15,872 nt of DNA from Candidatus Thiodiazotropha taylori (GCA_019100305.1 JAHRHW010000052.1:1-15872), one strand, 5' to 3'; positions 1 to 7,952 are shown, counted from the stretch's first letter. Made by a program: numbers and translations. The notes: generated from the letters alone by a model not told the origin.

Positions 1-18
1 GCAGGATGGTCGCATTGA

Positions 19-1476
19 TCAATCTCGAAATTCAGTTGTGTGGCGATGAAAGCTTTTCAGTTCACGAGGCTCTTTAACGCCGCAGGAGTGGGCCAATAGA
101 CCGACCTCATAGCTCATGTTTTTCACATAATTGGTAACCCGCAGTGCCTTCTCTGTGGTAACCAGGCCTCGCTGCAGTTTCTTGTTATGGGTGGTGATGC
201 CGGTGGGGCAGGTGTTTTTATTACACTGCAGAGCCTGTATACAACCCAAAGCGAACATGAAACCCCGGGCTGAAACCACAAAGTCAGCACCAATCGACAG
301 TGCCCAGGCAACCCCGGCCGGTGTGATCAGTTTTCCTGAACAGATCACTTTTATACGGCTTCTGAGGCCATACTCACAGAGCATATCGACCACCATCGGC
401 AAACTTTCGTGTAGGGTCAATCCCACATAATCCATCAGTGCCATCGGTGCGGCGCCTGTACCGCCATCCGCACCGTCAATGGTGATGAAATCGGGAGCAC
501 AGTCATCGCCCCGTTGGATGATTCGCTCACATAGGGTTTCCAGCCAACCGTAGGCGCCAACCACCGTTTTGAAACCAACCGGTTTTCCAGTTACGCGTCG
601 AATGCGTTGGATCATGTCCAATAGATCATCCGGGTTGTTGATATCCGGATGACGGTTTGGGCTGATCGCGTCTGTGCCTGGCTTGATGCCGCGGATTTCA
701 GCGATCTCCAAGGTGACTTTTGCGGCTGGAAGAATACCTCCCTTGCCCGGTTTTGCACCTTGGCTGAGTTTGATTTCAAACATTCGGACGGCTTGATGAG
801 CCGCGACCTGCCGAAGCTTCTCATCTGAAAGTTCGCCATCTTCATCCCTGACGCCGAACTTCGCTGTACCGATCTGAAACACCAGGTCGGCGCCACCTTC
901 CAGATGGTAGGGGGAGAGGCCGCCTTCACCTGTATTCATCCAACAGCCTGCCGCCTTGGCACCCATGGAAAGGGCTCTCACCGCAGGTATCGACAGGGCC
1001 CCGTAACTCATCCCGGATATATTGATTAAAGAGTTGGTTTCATAGGGTGTGTTGCAGTTTGGCCCTATGATGACCTTTTGGGTTGGTACAGCATCCTCAC
1101 CAAGGGTTGGATAGGGACAGTTTACAAACAGAATTGAACCGGAGTGGCGCAGATCCCGAGTCGAGCCAAAACCGATGGTGTTGTTGACATCCTTGGCCGC
1201 CCGGTAGACCCAGGATCGGTCGGCCCGGTTGAAGGGGAGTTCCTCCCTGTCCATGGCGAAGAAATATTGCCGGAAAAACTCCCCCAGGTGTTCGAAGAAG
1301 TAACGGAATCGTCCGATTACCGGATAGTTTCGCCGAATGGTCTGACGGGTTTGTGTCACATCGATCACATAGATCACCGCAACAACCAAGACCGCTATAC
1401 CAATCAGGAAAATGAAGATTACTGTCAGAATTTCAATAAAACCAAAAAACCAGCTTTCTGCGAGTGTCGTCATCAT
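19..1476 (-). CDS. FMN-binding glutamate synthase family protein, membrane-anchored
   Basis: This 485-residue protein resembles the FMN/synthase domain of glutamate synthase (GltB2, COG0069). One hydrophobic helix at about residues 9-40 should anchor it to the inner membrane, with the barrel in the cytoplasm. Family motifs run in order: ISGMSYGALS (153-162), NTGEGGLSPYH (181-191), KLSQGAKPGKGGILP (236-250), ISPNRHPDI (271-279), ITIDGADGGTGAAP (331-344) and SARGFMFALGCIQALQC (402-418). The cluster-type cysteines of glutamate synthase appear as C412, C418 and C423 (NTCPTGIT). No glutaminase domain or NADPH-binding small subunit is encoded nearby, so the electron donor and true substrate are unknown. 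The start is the first of two adjacent ATGs: AGGAGG (plus-strand 1488-1493) lies 11 bases upstream of it. The gene is complete and divergent from the next one. The family call is firm; the reaction is inferred. Confidence 0.9.
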   Translation of the reverse strand: MMTTLAESWFFGFIEILTVIFIFLIGIAVLVVAVIYVIDVTQTRQTIRRNYPVIGRFRYFFEHLGEFFRQYFFAMDREELPFNRADRSWVYRAAKDVNNTIGFGSTRDLRHSGSILFVNCPYPTLGEDAVPTQKVIIGPNCNTPYETNSLINISGMSYGALSIPAVRALSMGAKAAGCWMNTGEGGLSPYHLEGGADLVFQIGTAKFGVRDEDGELSDEKLRQVAAHQAVRMFEIKLSQGAKPGKGGILPAAKVTLEIAEIRGIKPGTDAISPNRHPDINNPDDLLDMIQRIRRVTGKPVGFKTVVGAYGWLETLCERIIQRGDDCAPDFITIDGADGGTGAAPMALMDYVGLTLHESLPMVVDMLCEYGLRSRIKVICSGKLITPAGVAWALSIGADFVVSARGFMFALGCIQALQCNKNTCPTGITTHNKKLQRGLVTTEKALRVTNYVKNMSYEVGLLAHSCGVKEPRELKSFHRHTTEFRD

Positions 1477-1575
1477 CGTTGTTTTATCCTCCTGGTATAG
1501 GTTACGGCGGATCGACCTGGTTGGATGTAGTCAATCGACACAATTTATCGCTTATCTTCTGGATGATGGTCGAGA

Positions 1576-1605
1576 TTGAAAAAACCTGTGTCACTTTTTT
1601 ATAAC
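1576..1605 (+). promoter_or_regulatory. Candidate sigma70 promoter for the DUF1521 gene
   Basis: TTGAAA (1576-1581) and TATAAC (1600-1605) are separated by 18 bases and would start transcription near 1612, leaving a leader of about 165 bases. The 302-base gap between the two divergent genes (1477-1778) otherwise holds the ribosome-binding site of the minus-strand oxidoreductase. I found no convincing promoter for that gene. The motif match is by eye only. Confidence 0.4.
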
Positions 1606-1778
1606 TTTTCCTAAGTTTATTAGGTGCCCAAGAATAGAAAGGATGGAGTTGTCATGGCTTTTACGGTTGGTGATCACTGGGGTTAGCACTGATAGGGTAA
1701 TTCCTAGCTTGTTGGCATGTTTTGAAAGTGATTTATTGAGCAACAGTTGTCGCCTGGTACGTAATAAGGAGTGTTCCA

Positions 1779-2633
1779 ATGACATTTTTCTCGCCAACAA
1801 ACGCAATGAATGCAGCTGGGCTCTGTTCCCTGTTGAGCAAAGCCGCCAATCAGCAGTTCTGTTTACCCTCTCTATTCAAAATTCGCTGTATGTTTCAGCC
1901 TCAAGGGCAAGCAATGAACTCCATCGTGGCGGGCGGTTGCGTCAGACCCGACTTGCAGATGAACATTCCAGGTCGACCAGCCCAGTGTCCGCCAGAACCA
2001 GCCTGCCCCGAGGAGCCTCAATGTCCTGTTGAGCAGGAGTGGAGGGTTTGTCAGCAGGAGAATGGTCGGGCGATCATCGATCTTGGTGATCAATACGAAC
2101 TCGAGCTGAATGAAAGCAAGTCGCAAGTGATCATTCGCAACAAAGAGAATGGTGAGGAGACCAACATCTGGGGTGATCCCCATGTGGACTGGAACGGGGA
2201 TGGAAAAACCGATGTGGATTTCTGGGGTAAGACCACTTTCCAGCTGGAAGACGGCACCAAGATCACCATCGATACCGAAAAATGGAAAGGCAATGAGAAC
2301 ATGTACGTTGCCAACGAGTTGACCATCACCAAAGGGGATAAGGTGATACAGGTTACCGGTTTGAGTCAGAATGAGATTGGGGATATGCAGATCAACCAGA
2401 GTGACAGGGGAGGTCAGCTGATGGATCTGTTGGTGACTGACGGATTCGTGGTGACGGAGAATGGCTGTGGTGAGGGTTGGATCAATCCGCAGACCGGGGA
2501 GATGGCCACGCAAGAGGATTTCAATGTGACCAAACCTGGGGTGGATAAACCCTATGAGTTTTGTCAGGATTTCGGCCGCGCTTTGGGACTGTTCCTGGTT
2601 ACAGGCCTGATGGACTGGAGCTGGAACAAGTGA
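1779..2633 (+). CDS. DUF1521 / MIIA-domain protein with GD-PHVD self-cleavage motif
   Basis: A 284-residue protein whose central part (about 96-230) matches DUF1521, the metal-ion-inducible autocleavage (MIIA) domain. The family's known members include NopE1, a type III-secreted effector of Bradyrhizobium that cuts itself between Asp and Pro of GDPHVD when calcium is added. Here GDPHVD is intact at residues 132-137, so cleavage after D133 would give pieces of about 133 and 151 residues. D137 also opens an EF-hand-like loop (D137, N139, D141, G142, D145). Before the domain lies a Cys/Pro/Glu-rich linker (69-91) with three CPxEP-like units. There is no Sec signal peptide or clear membrane helix. 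The start is fixed by AAGGAG (1766-1771), 7 bases upstream. It has its own putative promoter and no co-directional partner, and no secretion genes are visible. Family call strong; self-cleavage and export are inferred. Confidence 0.85.
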   Translation: MTFFSPTNAMNAAGLCSLLSKAANQQFCLPSLFKIRCMFQPQGQAMNSIVAGGCVRPDLQMNIPGRPAQCPPEPACPEEPQCPVEQEWRVCQQENGRAIIDLGDQYELELNESKSQVIIRNKENGEETNIWGDPHVDWNGDGKTDVDFWGKTTFQLEDGTKITIDTEKWKGNENMYVANELTITKGDKVIQVTGLSQNEIGDMQINQSDRGGQLMDLLVTDGFVVTENGCGEGWINPQTGEMATQEDFNVTKPGVDKPYEFCQDFGRALGLFLVTGLMDWSWNK

Positions 2634-2640
2634 GGCTTGC

Positions 2641-2670
2641 CTGGCTGGCTGCCACGGCTCAGCCAGCCAG
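2641..2670 (+). terminator. GC-rich hairpin after the DUF1521 gene
   Basis: A perfect 11-bp stem (ctggctggctg at 2641-2651 with cagccagccag at 2660-2670) closes an 8-base loop, 7 bases after the stop codon. No T-run follows, so it may act as an mRNA 3' stabiliser or a weak or Rho-assisted terminator rather than a classic intrinsic one. Confidence 0.5.
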
Positions 2671-2718
2671 CCTTGAGGTGTTGGATGTGGCCGTTACCAT
2701 TCGATAGCGTATCAGAAT

Positions 2719-2818
2719 AACTGCAAATGGTCGCTAATCGCCGCGAAACTACGGAATAGAGGTTGTGATGTGGGTATTATTCGCGGCTGTTTGCGGTGAT
2801 TAGTGACCATTTGCGGTT
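2719..2818. repeat. Intergenic palindromic element, copy A
   Basis: A long imperfect inverted repeat. The outer arms, 2719-2739 and 2798-2818, pair over 21 positions with only two G-U wobbles. Nested inside, GCCGCGAA (2740-2747) pairs perfectly with TTCGCGGC (2780-2787), and a 10-base bulge (2788-2797) sits on the right side. The arms contain GCAAATG / CATTTGCGG and CTAATC / GGTGATTAG. A relative with the same layout lies at 11915-12012, so this appears to be a dispersed noncoding repeat family. No ORF lies inside. The 321-base gap 2634-2954 holds this element, the hairpin before it, a palindrome after it and the prfB promoter. Confidence 0.7.
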
Positions 2819-2834
2819 AATTTTCGAAAATTAA
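2817..2834. repeat. 18-bp perfect palindrome next to element A
   Basis: TTAATTTTCGAAAATTAA reads the same on both strands and overlaps the last bases of the right arm of element A. It lies about 90 bases upstream of the prfB -10 box, so it could be an operator, the edge of the mobile-looking element, or chance in AT-rich DNA. Confidence 0.5.
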
Positions 2835-2898
2835 TTACCATTCTATCCAGAAAGCACCATTGATTTGGCGCTGAGTCCTGAATGGCGTCTGTTGAGGC

Positions 2899-2927
2899 TT
2901 TCTGCAACATCCCAGGTAGTGTAGAAT
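2899..2927 (+). promoter_or_regulatory. Candidate prfB promoter
   Basis: A good -10 box, TAGAAT (2922-2927), is followed by CTCCGCTTTTT. The hexamer 17 bases upstream (TTTCTG, 2899-2904) is a weak -35. Transcription would start near 2934, giving a leader of about 20 bases. The downstream part resembles the rpsF promoter at 12077-12082, which also has TAGAATC followed by CCGCTTT. Confidence 0.4.
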
Positions 2928-2954
2928 CTCCGCTTTTTCCCGGCCGGTGTTGCA

Positions 2955-4053
2955 ATGCAAGATATCAATCCCATCAACCATCTGATCGATGACCTGAAGA
3001 GAAGGGCGGCATCCCTCAGGGGGTATCTTTGACTATGATGCCAAGCAGGAGCGTCTCACAGAAGTCCTGAGAGAGCTGGAAAACCCCGAAATCTGGAATG
3101 ATCCGGAAAGGGCCCAGGCACTCGGGCGTGAACGCTCGACGCTTGAAAACGTGGTGTTGACCCTGGACGAGCTGGACCAGGGGCTGGGCGATGCCTCGGA
3201 GCTGCTGGAAATGGCGGTGGAAGAGGGTGATGAAACCGCTGTCTCCTCAATCGAGAGCGATCTCTCAGACTACGAAAAACAGGTCTCAGGTCTGGAATTC
3301 CAACGCATGTTCTCCGGCGAGACCGATGGCTGTAACGCCTTTCTCGATATTCAGGCCGGTTCTGGGGGGACTGAGGCTCAGGACTGGGCGGAGATGCTGC
3401 TGCGCATGTATCTGCGCTGGGGAGAGCATCGCGGTTTCAAGACCGAACTGATCGAGGTCTCTGCCGGTGAGGTCGCCGGAATAAAAAGTGCCACTATACG
3501 TTTCGAAGGTGAGTATGTTTTCGGTTGGCTGCGTACCGAGATCGGGGTTCACCGTTTGGTAAGAAAGTCTCCCTTCGATTCCGGCAATCGGCGCCATACC
3601 TCCTTTGCTGCGGTATTCGTTTCGCCGGAGATCGATGACTCCATCGAAGTCGATATCAATCCGGCCGATCTGAGGATCGATGTCTATCGGGCCAGTGGTG
3701 CGGGCGGACAGCATGTAAACCGGACGGAATCTGCGGTACGTATCACCCACAATCCCACCGGCATTGTGGTGCAGTGTCAGAACGACCGCTCCCAGCATAA
3801 GAATAAAGCAACGGCAATGAAGCAGTTGAAAGCCAAACTCTACGAGCTCGAGATCCAGAAGCGCAGCGCTTCGCAACAGGAACTCGAGGAGACCAAATCC
3901 GATATCGGATGGGGCAGCCAGATCCGCAGTTATGTCCTGGATGCTTCCCGTATCAAGGATCTGCGAACCGGTGTTGAGACCGGCAATACCCAGGCAGTGC
4001 TCGATGGCGGACTCGATATGTTTATCGAAGCAAGCTTGAAAAGCGGTTTGTGA
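2955..4053 (+). CDS. prfB: Peptide chain release factor 2 (RF2), +1 programmed frameshift
   Basis: RF2 recognises UGA and UAA stop codons on the ribosome and triggers release of the finished peptide. The frame from ATG 2955 meets an in-frame TGA at codon 26 (3030-3032). Reading continues in the +1 frame from GAC 3031, so the protein is 25 + 340 = 365 residues, the same length as E. coli RF2. Joined numbering puts the stop-codon-reading SPF tripeptide at 205-207 and the catalytic GGQ at 250-252, matching E. coli. Residue 246 is Ala, not the impaired Thr of E. coli K-12. No strong Shine-Dalgarno precedes 2955; the start rests on homology (MQDINPINHLIDDL). lysS follows after 66 bases, as in the conserved prfB-lysS operon. 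Expression is autoregulated: scarce RF2 favours frameshifting. A start at 3151 would miss the N-terminal region and should not be used. Confidence 0.97.
3018..3033 (+). promoter_or_regulatory. RF2 programmed +1 frameshift site
   Basis: The bases AGG GGG TAT CTT TGA C carry every known element. There is an internal Shine-Dalgarno-like AGGGGG (3018-3023), a slippery CTT (3027-3029) on which tRNA-Leu can shift to TTT, and a slow TGA stop followed by C, the weakest stop context. It is the same signal used by E. coli prfB. Confidence 0.97.
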
Positions 4054-4119
4054 CAAAACCCCAGCCAAGATCAGTAAGCCAAGTATTAAAGAAGTTAGAC
4101 CAAACTGAGTTGAAAGATT

Positions 4120-5613
4120 ATGAATGATCAGACACAGGACGAAAACAAACTCATCGCCCAGCGTCGTGAAAAACTGCAACAGATGCGGGACAACGGCAAC
4201 GCCTTTCCCAATGACTTCCGGCGCAACAGCATGGCCGGTGAGTTACATGCAGAATATGATGCGAAAAGCGATGAAGAGCTGGAGTCCCTCTCACTGAGAG
4301 TCAGTCTGGCAGGGCGGATGATGAGCCGCCGGGTGATGGGAAAAGCCAGTTTTGCCCATCTGCAGGACATGTCCGGTCGCATGCAGCTGTTTGTTCAACG
4401 GGACAGCCTGGAAGAGGGGTTTTACAACCAGCAGTTTAAAAAATGGGACATCGGCGACATCATTGGTGCAGAAGGCGTGCTATTCAAGACCAAGACCGGG
4501 GAGCTCTCGGTAAAGGTCGATAGCTTGAAGTTACTTACCAAGGCGCTGCGCCCGCTGCCTGAAAAATTTCACGGCCTGTCGGATCAGGAGCTGCGCTATC
4601 GTCAGCGCTATGTGGATCTGATCATGAATGAGGCCTCCCGGGAGACCTTTCGCCAGCGCACCCGGATTGTGCAGTTCATCCGCAGTTATCTCGATGGACG
4701 GGGCTTCATGGAAGTTGAGACGCCGATGATGCAGGTGATTCCCGGGGGCGCCACGGCCCGGCCCTTTGCCACCCGGCACAATGCGTTGGATATGGATATG
4801 TTTCTGCGTATCGCACCGGAGCTTTATCTGAAACGCCTGGTTGTGGGCGGCTTTGAGCGGGTCTATGAGATCAACCGAAACTTCCGCAATGAAGGGCTCT
4901 CCACCCGGCATAATCCCGAGTTCACCATGCTGGAGTTCTATGAAGCCTATGCCGACTTCCACGATCTGATGGATCTGACTGAAGCCATGTTACGGGATCT
5001 CTGCCAGCATGTGCTGGGCACCCAGCAGGTCAGCTATCAGGGTGACAGTTACGATTTCGCCGCACCCTTCCAGCGCATGACGGTGAAAGAGTCGATCCTC
5101 CATTTCAATCCCGATATTACCGAACAACAGATCGATTCTCTGGAACAGGCGACCGCCATCGCGGAGAGGTTGCAGATTCCCATCAAACCAAGCTATGGCT
5201 TGGGAAAAGTACAGATCGAGATTTTTGAAAAAACAGTGGAAGATCGTCTGATGAACCCAACCTTCATCACGGCCTATCCGACTGAGGTTTCACCGCTGGC
5301 AAGGCGTAATGACAACGATCCATTCGTTACCGACCGTTTCGAATTCTTTGTCGGTGGGCGTGAAATCGCCAATGGCTTTTCCGAGTTGAACGATGCGGAG
5401 GATCAGGCCGAGCGCTTTCGTAAACAGGTAGCCGAAAAAGAGGCTGGTGATGATGAGGCCATGCACTATGACGATGACTATGTGCGGGCGCTGGAACACG
5501 GTATGCCACCTACGGCCGGGGAGGGTATCGGCATCGACCGGCTGGTGATGCTGTTGACCGATTCGCCTTCCATCAGGGATGTGCTGCTGTTCCCCCATAT
5601 GCGGCCTGAATAG
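4120..5613 (+). CDS. lysS: Lysyl-tRNA synthetase, class II
   Basis: Charges tRNA-Lys with lysine in the cytoplasm. The 497 residues are close to the usual bacterial length (about 500). An N-terminal OB-fold anticodon-binding domain spans about 60-150 (VSLAGRMMSRRVMGKASFAH at 61-80). The class II catalytic core follows, with motif 1 around EVETPMMQVIPGGATARPF (198-216), motif 2 around FRNEGLSTRHNPEFTMLEFY (255-274) and motif 3 around GEGIGIDRLVMLLTDSPSIR (467-486). The protein ends in the family-typical LLFPHMRPE. It probably shares a transcript with prfB; the 66-base gap shows no terminator. The ribosome-binding site is weak. No frameshift or missing motif was seen. Confidence 0.97.
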   Translation: MNDQTQDENKLIAQRREKLQQMRDNGNAFPNDFRRNSMAGELHAEYDAKSDEELESLSLRVSLAGRMMSRRVMGKASFAHLQDMSGRMQLFVQRDSLEEGFYNQQFKKWDIGDIIGAEGVLFKTKTGELSVKVDSLKLLTKALRPLPEKFHGLSDQELRYRQRYVDLIMNEASRETFRQRTRIVQFIRSYLDGRGFMEVETPMMQVIPGGATARPFATRHNALDMDMFLRIAPELYLKRLVVGGFERVYEINRNFRNEGLSTRHNPEFTMLEFYEAYADFHDLMDLTEAMLRDLCQHVLGTQQVSYQGDSYDFAAPFQRMTVKESILHFNPDITEQQIDSLEQATAIAERLQIPIKPSYGLGKVQIEIFEKTVEDRLMNPTFITAYPTEVSPLARRNDNDPFVTDRFEFFVGGREIANGFSELNDAEDQAERFRKQVAEKEAGDDEAMHYDDDYVRALEHGMPPTAGEGIGIDRLVMLLTDSPSIRDVLLFPHMRPE

Positions 5614-5614
5614 G

Positions 5615-5642
5615 ATCTGCTACCGCAGACAGGGTGGCAGAT
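5615..5642. terminator. Hairpin between convergent lysS and antiporter genes
   Basis: ATCTGCTACC (5615-5624) pairs with GGTGGCAGAT (5633-5642) over 10 bp with one wobble and an 8-base loop, just after the lysS stop and facing the end of the minus-strand gene. There is no T-run on either side, so its strength as a terminator is uncertain. Confidence 0.45.
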
Positions 5643-5682
5643 TGATCATTCAGTGGTTGTCTGGCTTGAGGCTGGTGGTCGG

Positions 5683-7665
5683 TTAGTGCCCATATAGAAG
5701 CAAGCCTTCGGCATGCTCCAAGTGGTGTGGTGTACCGGCAAGCACCAGTACATCACCCTCCTTCAGGCGAGTTTCAGGTCCCGGTGCCTCGCCCCGGATG
5801 CCACCGCGACGTACGGCAGTGACGCTCACCTCCCAGTCCCACAGGTGCAGGTCTTCGATGGTGTGACCCACGGCAAAAGCCCGTTCGGGCAGGGTTACCG
5901 TATGCAGGCGTTCCTGGAATCCCTCATCATGTTCGATATCGAGCGCCTCCTGGCCATGATAGAAATCCCTGAGCAATTTGTAGTGATTCTCGCGGATCTC
6001 ACGCATGATCTTGAGAATCCGGGAGCCGGGGACCTTGAGCAGCAGAAGTAACTGACCACCCATCATCAGGCTCGCTTCCACCGCTTCCGGCATAACTTCG
6101 GTCGCTCCAGCCAGCTCCAGGGTTTCCATATGGGTGTCATCCCGGGTGCGCACCAGCACCTGGATATCCGGATAGTTGGATTTCAGATGGTGGAGGATCT
6201 TCAGTGCGGTGGTGTGCTCTTCAAAAGTGATAACAACCACAGCGGCTCTATCGATACCGGCTGCCTGGATGATCTCCTGTCGGCTGGCATCACCGAAGTG
6301 TACCGGTTCACCCGCTTCATGCGCCTCCTGCACAACGGTCGGATCCAGGTCCAGGGCAACATAAGGAAACCCCTCGTTTTGCAGTAACCGCCCCAGGTTT
6401 TGTCCGATACGACCGTAGCCGCAGATGATCACATGCTGTTCGAGATGCTCTGCCTCATGCACCAGCTCATCAAGGGGTCTCTGATTTGCTGCGGAACTGC
6501 GCAGTGAGCAGAACAGCTGGGCCAGGCGGCCGTTATAACGAATCAGAAAGGGGGATATCACCATACTGATGATGATCGCCGCAAACAGTATCTGGCTTGT
6601 CTCGGAAGGAAGCAGTGACGACTCGAGGCTCAAATCGAGCAGCACAAAGCCGAACTCGCCACCCTGGGCGAGCAGCAGACCGGAGCGGAAGCTCGCCTCA
6701 ATCGGACGTTTGCTGAGATATCCAATAAGAAAGATGATGCCGGCTTTGAAGGCGATCAGCACAATCGCTGCGAGGGTGACCCAGTGGAGTATCGGTAGCA
6801 GTGAACTGAGGTCCACCCGCATGCCCACGGTGATGAAAAAGAGTCCGAGCAGCACATCCTGAAAAGGCCGGATGTCCGCCTCGATCTGGTGGCGATACTC
6901 GGTTTCACCCAGCATCATACCGGCAAGAAAGGCGCCCAGAGCAAGCGAGAGCCCCGCTTCATGGGTCAGCCACGCAGCAGCCAGCGAGACCAGCAGTACG
7001 GTCATGGTAAACAGCTCGGCAGATCGGGCGCGGGCTATCTCGTGAAACAGCGGCCGCAGGATCCAGTGGCCGAAGGCCATGATGACGGCAAATACCGCGG
7101 CCGCCTTGACCAGCGCCCAGACCAGCGGCATCAGCATGCCGCCAGAGCCGCCTGCCGAGAGCAGGGGGATGATAACCAGCATCGGGATCACCGCCAGATC
7201 CTGGAACAGCAGGATACTGATCCCTAAACGTCCATGATCCGTATTCAATTCAACCTGTTCAGAGAGTTGTTTGGTGACAATGGCTGTGGAGGAGAGTGCC
7301 AGAACCGCTCCGGTGATCAACGCGGCCGAGCTCTCCAATCCAAACAACCAGGCAATCAACGCGGCGATGATGCCGGTTAACAGAACCTGGGTCCCACCCA
7401 GGCCGAAAACAGCCCCTTTCATGGCCATCATCTGTGGAAGGGAAAACTCAAGACCGATGGTGAAGAGTAGAAAAACAACCCCGAATTCAGCCAAAAACCT
7501 TGTGTCTTCGTTGGAAGCGATCAGTCCTCCACCGAAGGGGCCTACCAGGATACCGACAATCAGGTAACCGAGTATGGGGGGTAGATGCATGCGTCGGAAC
7601 AGGGTAACCGTCAACACCGAGACAGCAAGCAACAGGAGAATGATCTGAAGGGTATGGATGTTCAT
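5683..7665 (-). CDS. Kef-type monovalent cation:proton antiporter (CPA2) with RCK domains
   Basis: An inner-membrane K+ or Na+/H+ exchanger, 660 residues from ATG 7665. The N-terminal two thirds form a Na_H_Exchanger domain of about 12 helices (residues 5-375) with conserved stretches FQDLAVIPML (154-163), LALGAFLAGMMLG (241-253) and AQGGEFGFVLL (333-343). A cytoplasmic RCK_N/TrkA-N domain follows from about 411, with the dinucleotide-binding GYGRIG (416-421). A RCK_C/TrkA-C domain closes the protein (about 590-655). This is the KefB/KefC architecture with an added RCK_C. KefF/KefG-type partners are not nearby, so glutathione gating is unproven and no symbol is given. A TTG at 7707 would add 14 basic residues; the ATG fits the family N-terminus better, although neither has a strong ribosome-binding site. 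It is convergent with lysS and divergent from rnr. Confidence 0.9.
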   Translation of the reverse strand: MNIHTLQIILLLLAVSVLTVTLFRRMHLPPILGYLIVGILVGPFGGGLIASNEDTRFLAEFGVVFLLFTIGLEFSLPQMMAMKGAVFGLGGTQVLLTGIIAALIAWLFGLESSAALITGAVLALSSTAIVTKQLSEQVELNTDHGRLGISILLFQDLAVIPMLVIIPLLSAGGSGGMLMPLVWALVKAAAVFAVIMAFGHWILRPLFHEIARARSAELFTMTVLLVSLAAAWLTHEAGLSLALGAFLAGMMLGETEYRHQIEADIRPFQDVLLGLFFITVGMRVDLSSLLPILHWVTLAAIVLIAFKAGIIFLIGYLSKRPIEASFRSGLLLAQGGEFGFVLLDLSLESSLLPSETSQILFAAIIISMVISPFLIRYNGRLAQLFCSLRSSAANQRPLDELVHEAEHLEQHVIICGYGRIGQNLGRLLQNEGFPYVALDLDPTVVQEAHEAGEPVHFGDASRQEIIQAAGIDRAAVVVITFEEHTTALKILHHLKSNYPDIQVLVRTRDDTHMETLELAGATEVMPEAVEASLMMGGQLLLLLKVPGSRILKIMREIRENHYKLLRDFYHGQEALDIEHDEGFQERLHTVTLPERAFAVGHTIEDLHLWDWEVSVTAVRRGGIRGEAPGPETRLKEGDVLVLAGTPHHLEHAEGLLLYGH

Positions 7666-7742
7666 TGGCGCTTTTTTTGGACTTCTTGAGAGCGCCAGTT
7701 TGCGCAAATCGGTTGAAGAAATCCATTCAGCGTGAGTACGGA

Positions 7743-7771
7743 AATATCAGCCGGCAGGCCAAATTGTTCAA
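7743..7771 (-). promoter_or_regulatory. Candidate promoter for the antiporter gene
   Basis: On the minus strand, TTGAAC (plus positions 7766-7771) and GATATT (7743-7748) are 17 bases apart, each matching consensus at four of six bases. The transcript would begin near 7736, about 70 bases before the ATG. Of the 337-base divergent gap 7666-8002, the part near 7800-7900 shows nothing I can name. Confidence 0.35.
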
Positions 7772-7952
7772 TTTCAGGTCATCAAGTTGCTCATCGATCA
7801 GAGTTTGGTTTGCCGTGAGTGGTTGTCTCCTGTCAAGCGCTACAGGTCTGGATGAGGGCTGGCTCGAAGTCCCTAAGATTCTGATTTCTGTTAGAGACAG
7901 ACCATTGTCAGCAAACAATTTTACTGTCGGGTCAATATTTCATGGGGTAATA

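Noticed and set aside
1591..1806. 71-residue minus-strand frame in the 1477-1778 gap
   Set aside because: It overlaps the start of the DUF1521 gene and its promoter, and resembles no known small protein.
1872..2513. 213-residue open frame opposite the DUF1521 gene
   Set aside because: The plus strand has a recognised domain, a good Shine-Dalgarno and a promoter-like sequence; the minus frame has none of these.
3030..3032. TGA in prfB as a disabling mutation
   Set aside because: It lies exactly in the known RF2 frameshift signal with all accessory elements, so the gene is functional.
3151..4053. A shorter prfB beginning at ATG 3151
   Set aside because: It would lack the N-terminal 65 residues of RF2; the frameshift-joined product matches the E. 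coli length and the positions of SPF and GGQ.
3286..4179. 297-residue open frame opposite prfB
   Set aside because: It mirrors the codon pattern of a firmly identified gene and shows no recognisable domain.
7666..7707. TTG start giving a 674-residue antiporter
   Set aside because: The extra 14 residues are basic and unlike the family N-terminus, and the TTG has no ribosome-binding site; ATG 7665 is preferred.
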